DNA from: Candidatus Tokpelaia hoelldoblerii
Lineage (GTDB): Bacteria; Pseudomonadota; Alphaproteobacteria; Rhizobiales; Rhizobiaceae
Length of the DNA: 64,000 nucleotides
Direction of reading: 5' to 3'
Assembly: GCA_002005325.1 (NCBI GenBank)
Contig: CP017315.1
Location: forward strand, 236,001 to 300,000
In this document: positions 60,930 to 64,000 of the stretch, piece after piece
Position numbering within the stretch: the first letter of the stretch is position 1
Layout: each line of letters opens with the position of its first letter
Made by a program: the position numbers and the translations under genes
The notes under the pieces: generated by a model
What the model saw: only the letters and a program-made list of their open reading frames with translations
What the model was told of the DNA's origin: nothing
Databases searched by the model: none

Positions 60930-62435
60930 TTATTCAGCAATAATTTTAACACGATCGCCGGCAGAAAGTGTTGCGCTGGCCGGCAGCCCATTGATAATGC
61001 GGAACAGGTCTACCTTGTTTGCTGTGCCTTGCATTCTTTGCGCAAGGCTGCCGATTGTATCTCCGGCCTTGACTGTTACCACACGAATGCGCAGCGGTTT
61101 CAGAGCGGCCACTTCTTTGGCGGACAGGGCGCGGAAGCTTTGGGTAGCGGCATGTGAAACCGCTGTCAGCGCATTGCCGCCTTTTGGTGCGGCGGTCAAG
61201 AAACGATAAGCACGGTTTTTATGGATGATGACGCAGATATCAAAAACCCATCTGCCGTTTTCTGCTTTGGCGCTTGCTGCCGGCAGGCCGTTGATCTGCA
61301 AAGGCATGGTGGTGCCTTCCTGCAGGCCGGAAACCCAGCCGCTTTCAATATAATCCGGCGGTGTCATCGTTTCAGCAAGGGCGACGCTGTCAAAACGAAT
61401 CGCCATATTGTCGGGACCGGTGGCGATAACCGCTTTGGCTGAATTATCCAGCAGAAAACCGCCCGGCACGGAAAACGCGATCGCCAGTCTGGGATGGATG
61501 AAAGTCTGGCCGCGGATGTAACCTTCATCCGGGGTATCACCGTAAATCAGACCGTTAATGCCATCAAGAAACCGGTTGCGGTCGGTTGAGCCGACAGCCG
61601 GAGCGCCGACCTTACGTGCCTGTGTTATCGCCAGCTGGATACGTCGTGGCGTTGCCGGGTGAGAAGCCAGAAAATCCAGTGCTTCATTGGTTGCGCCCGA
61701 GATATTGCGATAACGTGACCAGGCTTCCATCGCTTCCAGAAAACGCGGCGACGCAAAAGGATCATAGCCGGCGTCGCCAATCATCTTGATGCCGATCTGG
61801 TCGGCCTGCAATTCCTGATTGCGGGAAAAGCGGGCAAGGTTGAGCTTGCCGCGCATGGTTGTCTGCTGTTCTATCGTTTTGCTGGACAAGACTTCGCTGA
61901 CAACCCGGTTGGCAAGGGCGACTTCTGCTTCCTTCTGCTGGCGCTGCAGGCCATGATTGGCGGTGACATGCGCCATTTCATGGGCAATCACCGCGGCAAC
62001 TTCTGCCGAATCATCCGCCAGCGCCAGCAGGCCGCGGGTAACGTAGATATAGCCGCCGGGCAGCGCAAAAGCGTTGATATTGGGCGAATTCAGGATCGTA
62101 ATGCGGTAGGTCTGGTTCGGATTGTCGGATGTCGCTGTCAGCTTGCCGACAATACGGGCAACCATGCGTTCCAGCTGCGCATCATGATATTCACCGCCAT
62201 AGGTGGCCAGAATGCGCGGATGCTGGGAGGCGCCAAGCTGGCTCATCTGGTTGTCGCGGGCCACCAGATCAACTGTCTGCGGTGCGTCTGACGGTGTCAA
62301 CCCGCCAATATCGACAATGCTGCACCCGGCAAGTGTTGTCAGGGATACGGTGCCAAGCAACAAAATCCGCCGGACAGTGCCGGAATATTTCTGCCTGTTC
62401 ACATTTGTCTGTTTTGCCGGCACTCTTATGCGCAT
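60930..62435 (-). CDS. M48 family metalloprotease lipoprotein with LysM domain
   Basis: A 501-residue predicted lipoprotein (lipobox LAGC, lipidated Cys near 38) with a zinc protease domain: HEMAHVTANHGLQRQ contains HExxH, and ELQADQIG supplies the third ligand. A C-terminal LysM motif (RVVTVKAGDTIGSLAQRM, about 450-500) would bind peptidoglycan. The overall layout matches the BepA-like proteases that check outer-membrane protein assembly. ATG 62435 was chosen because it puts the lipoprotein signal near the N-terminus; the frame from 62732 adds 99 residues of intergenic translation. Confidence 0.88.
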   Translation of the reverse strand: MRIRVPAKQTNVNRQKYSGTVRRILLLGTVSLTTLAGCSIVDIGGLTPSDAPQTVDLVARDNQMSQLGASQHPRILATYGGEYHDAQLERMVARIVGKLTATSDNPNQTYRITILNSPNINAFALPGGYIYVTRGLLALADDSAEVAAVIAHEMAHVTANHGLQRQQKEAEVALANRVVSEVLSSKTIEQQTTMRGKLNLARFSRNQELQADQIGIKMIGDAGYDPFASPRFLEAMEAWSRYRNISGATNEALDFLASHPATPRRIQLAITQARKVGAPAVGSTDRNRFLDGINGLIYGDTPDEGYIRGQTFIHPRLAIAFSVPGGFLLDNSAKAVIATGPDNMAIRFDSVALAETMTPPDYIESGWVSGLQEGTTMPLQINGLPAASAKAENGRWVFDICVIIHKNRAYRFLTAAPKGGNALTAVSHAATQSFRALSAKEVAALKPLRIRVVTVKAGDTIGSLAQRMQGTANKVDLFRIINGLPASATLSAGDRVKIIAE

Positions 62436-62615
62436 TGTTCTACCTGATTTATAACCTGTATTGCTTATAACCGGCGAATCAGCAACAGTCACGAGCAGGA
62501 CATCCACTATTTGAAGCAAACAGAAAAAATTGGTAGTTTTTTTGTCTGCTTTTTCGCAGTTTGCCTGATAAAATTTGTTTATGATACATTTGTGGGCATT
62601 AAACCTTGAACCAGA

Positions 62616-63257
62616 ATGATGACAATGACGACCTATACAATTCTGCTTGGCGGCGATCTGGTGCCAACCCTGCGTCTGAAGGCGCAAATCGCTGATACGC
62701 CGGTCATTGCCGCGGATGGCGGTATGCGCCATGCGGCGCGACTGGGGCTTGAGCCTTTGTTATGGGTGGGGGATTTTGATTCGGCAGATGCTCAGGATAT
62801 AGCGGCCTACGCCCGTGTGCCGCGCCTGGTCTTTAAACCTGGGAAAGACAAGACTGACGGTGAAATCGCCGTGCAGGAAGCGTGCAAACGAGGGGCCAAG
62901 CGGCTGGTTCTGTGTGGCGCATTGGGCGGTGGGCGAACTGACCATGCTCTTTTGCATATGACGCTGGCGGCGGTTCTGCTGGAAAAAAAGATTCCTGTTT
63001 TACTGACAGGTGGCAAGGAAGAAGGCTGGCCGCTGGTTGCCGGTTCTTATGAATTTGATTTTCCGCAAGGCAGCCTGTTCAGTATTGTGGCTTTTTCAGC
63101 TATGGAAGGATTGCGTATCCATGGTGCGCGCTGGACGCTGGACCATACAACATTGGCGTTTGGTTCTTCCCTGACATTGTCCAATGAAGTCACAGGCAGG
63201 CTTTCTGTTTCTCTTGAACAGGGGCGGGGGATTCTGCTGGTGCAGCCTGTAGTATAA
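62616..63257 (+). CDS. Thiamine pyrophosphokinase
   Basis: A 213-residue enzyme transferring pyrophosphate from ATP to thiamine. The family pattern is ADGGMRHA, WVGDFDS, and PGKDKTDGEIAV in order, then GALGGGRTDHAL. The C-terminal beta domain ends LSNEVTGRLSVSLEQGRGIL. Three nearby ATG codons (62616, 62619, 62625) are possible and no strong ribosome site is seen. Confidence 0.92.
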   Translation: MMTMTTYTILLGGDLVPTLRLKAQIADTPVIAADGGMRHAARLGLEPLLWVGDFDSADAQDIAAYARVPRLVFKPGKDKTDGEIAVQEACKRGAKRLVLCGALGGGRTDHALLHMTLAAVLLEKKIPVLLTGGKEEGWPLVAGSYEFDFPQGSLFSIVAFSAMEGLRIHGARWTLDHTTLAFGSSLTLSNEVTGRLSVSLEQGRGILLVQPVV

Positions 63258-63389
63258 ACTTCTTTTTTCTGAAGCTGGACCACTTGTTGTATCCGCCTTA
63301 TATGAGGCTATGGAGGTATGGCAGGTTTTTCGCTGAAGCCGCTCGCCTTTTAAAAACGTATAATATCCGAAACACAGAAAGGATTGATG

Positions 63390-63677
63390 ATGATGAAACG
63401 TATATGTGTTATTGCTGCCGTTGCGGTTATGGGTCTGACGACAGTTGCCTGTACGCAGCAGGAACAGCGCACCGCGGGCTATGGCGTTGGCGGGGCGGCT
63501 CTTGGCGCGCTGGCTGGCAGCGCAATCAGTGGCAACAAGGGCCATGGCGCTTTGGCCGGTGCAGCCATTGGTGCTGCTGCCGGTACAGTCGTCGGTGTTG
63601 CCCAGACACGCAATGGTGTGAAATATTGCAACTACCGTGACAGACAGGGGCGTATGTATCAGGCCCCTTGTAACTGA
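63390..63677 (+). CDS. Small glycine-zipper outer-membrane lipoprotein
   Basis: A protein of about 95 residues: signal MMKRICVIAAVAVMGLTTVAC with lipobox TVAC. A glycine-zipper segment follows, with repeated G/A-xxx-G spacing (YGVGGAALGALAGSAISGNK, GALAGAAIGAAAGTVVG), and a short Cys-containing tail (KYCNYRDRQGRMYQAPCN). Related to the Rick_17kDa/SlyB-like family. Several ATG codons in a row make the exact start uncertain; GAAAGGA supports 63390. A terminator follows. Confidence 0.85.
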   Translation: MMKRICVIAAVAVMGLTTVACTQQEQRTAGYGVGGAALGALAGSAISGNKGHGALAGAAIGAAAGTVVGVAQTRNGVKYCNYRDRQGRMYQAPCN

Positions 63678-63700
63678 TAGCAGAGACAGATGTTGTTTTT

Positions 63701-63742
63701 ATGAGGCAAACAGTCTGAACAGCTGTTTGCCTCATTTTATTT
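63701..63742 (+). terminator. Bidirectional-looking terminator after the glycine-zipper lipoprotein
   Basis: ATGAGGCAAACAG and CTGTTTGCCTCAT form a perfect 13-bp stem around a 9-base loop, followed by TTTATTTT. It lies between converging genes and could serve both strands. Confidence 0.85.
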
Positions 63743-63818
63743 TACCGTGTCTGATTGATAAAATTGTGTCTGCTTGCTTCTCTTGTTTTCAGCCGCATTT
63801 CAGACTGCCGGTTTTGCC

Positions 63819-64000
63819 CTAACCATTGTTGATGGTGATGGCGGAAGCAACCCGGGTCCCTGTCGAATCATTATTGATCAGCATATCAATGCGGTCGCGC
63901 TCTTGCTTGAAAGCTTCCAGGTCCTTGCCTTTAAGAGCTTTGCTGTCCGGCAGGCGAATGCGCATGGGATCAACCTTTGTGCCGTTGACGATGACTTCAA
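63819..64000 (-). CDS. C-terminal end of an M23-type peptidoglycan metallopeptidase (partial)
   Basis: The minus strand from the window edge to TAG at 63819-63821 encodes about 60 residues beginning EVIVNGTKVDPMRIRLPDSK and containing KDLEAFKQERDRID. This matches my memory of the C-terminal tail of rhizobial M23 (LytM-like) endopeptidases. The catalytic domain and start lie beyond the window, so the assignment is provisional. Confidence 0.55.
   Translation of the reverse strand, partial: EVIVNGTKVDPMRIRLPDSKALKGKDLEAFKQERDRIDMLINNDSTGTRVASAITINNG

Noticed and set aside
1..64000. tRNA genes, insertion sequences, CRISPR arrays or prophage
   Set aside because: Reading both strands I found no T-loop-like tRNA ends, transposase, integrase or regularly spaced repeat array.

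Overview
The window reads as a contiguous chromosomal segment of an alphaproteobacterium of the Rhizobiales (Hyphomicrobiales), probably near the Bartonella/Brucella branch. The evidence is an FtcR-type flagellar regulator with FlaF and FlbT, the order tolQ-tolR-tolA-tolB-pal-cpoB-tilS-ftsH-glmM, the block prmC-prfA-ptsP-lysC next to ubiG, a 4.5S RNA gene upstream of dnaX, and a serC leader RNA. Base composition looks moderate (roughly half G+C by eye), lower than most free-living rhizobia, which would fit a host-associated lineage; that last point is inference. I saw no tRNA or rRNA gene, insertion sequence, prophage or CRISPR array.

Layout: 1-8.4 kb is the distal part of a flagellar operon on + (fliK, a lytic transglycosylase, ftcR, flgE, flgK, flgL, flaF, flbT, flgD, fliQ). 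It stops at fliQ and meets ybaB-dnaX and the 4.5S RNA on -. 10.8-16.9 kb holds a HIT protein, a SitABCD-type manganese/iron importer with a Fur/Mur-like operator over its promoter, and the opposing kdsB-pheA-fur group. 17-22.9 kb is the peptide importer yejABEF. 22.9-29.4 kb is zapA and a DUF4164 gene on -, then tkt-gap-pgk-fba (pentose phosphate pathway and glycolysis) on +. A 0.6 kb intergenic space carries two candidate structured RNAs. 30-40.5 kb is the Tol-Pal envelope cluster followed by tilS, ftsH, glmM and an acetyltransferase gene. 40.5-41.2 kb is an AT-rich stretch with hairpins and possible small ORFs. 41.2-47.9 kb is a small lipoprotein gene, prmC-prfA-ptsP-lysC on -, and ubiG on +.

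48-54 kb is the accessory island: an MmeI-like DNA adenine methyltransferase with its own target recognition domain, an SF2 helicase and a GIY-YIG nuclease-like protein. The three are translationally overlapped behind their own promoter and a tiny upstream ORF. It looks like a three-component restriction-modification or defence system in which cleavage has been moved out of the methyltransferase into a separate protein. 54-64 kb returns to housekeeping: grxC, serC-serA, an acetyltransferase gene, purA, a membrane protein gene, an M48 LysM lipoprotein protease gene, a thiamine pyrophosphokinase gene, a glycine-zipper lipoprotein gene and the 3' end of an M23 peptidase gene.

The most notable non-gene signals are: an A10 run in dnaX where either frame shift ends translation within a few codons at the length of a gamma subunit; a minus-strand small RNA candidate with consensus promoter and terminator at 29.6-29.7 kb; a three-way-junction RNA candidate just 3' of fba; and a small family of stem-loops that keep one loop sequence while changing their stems.
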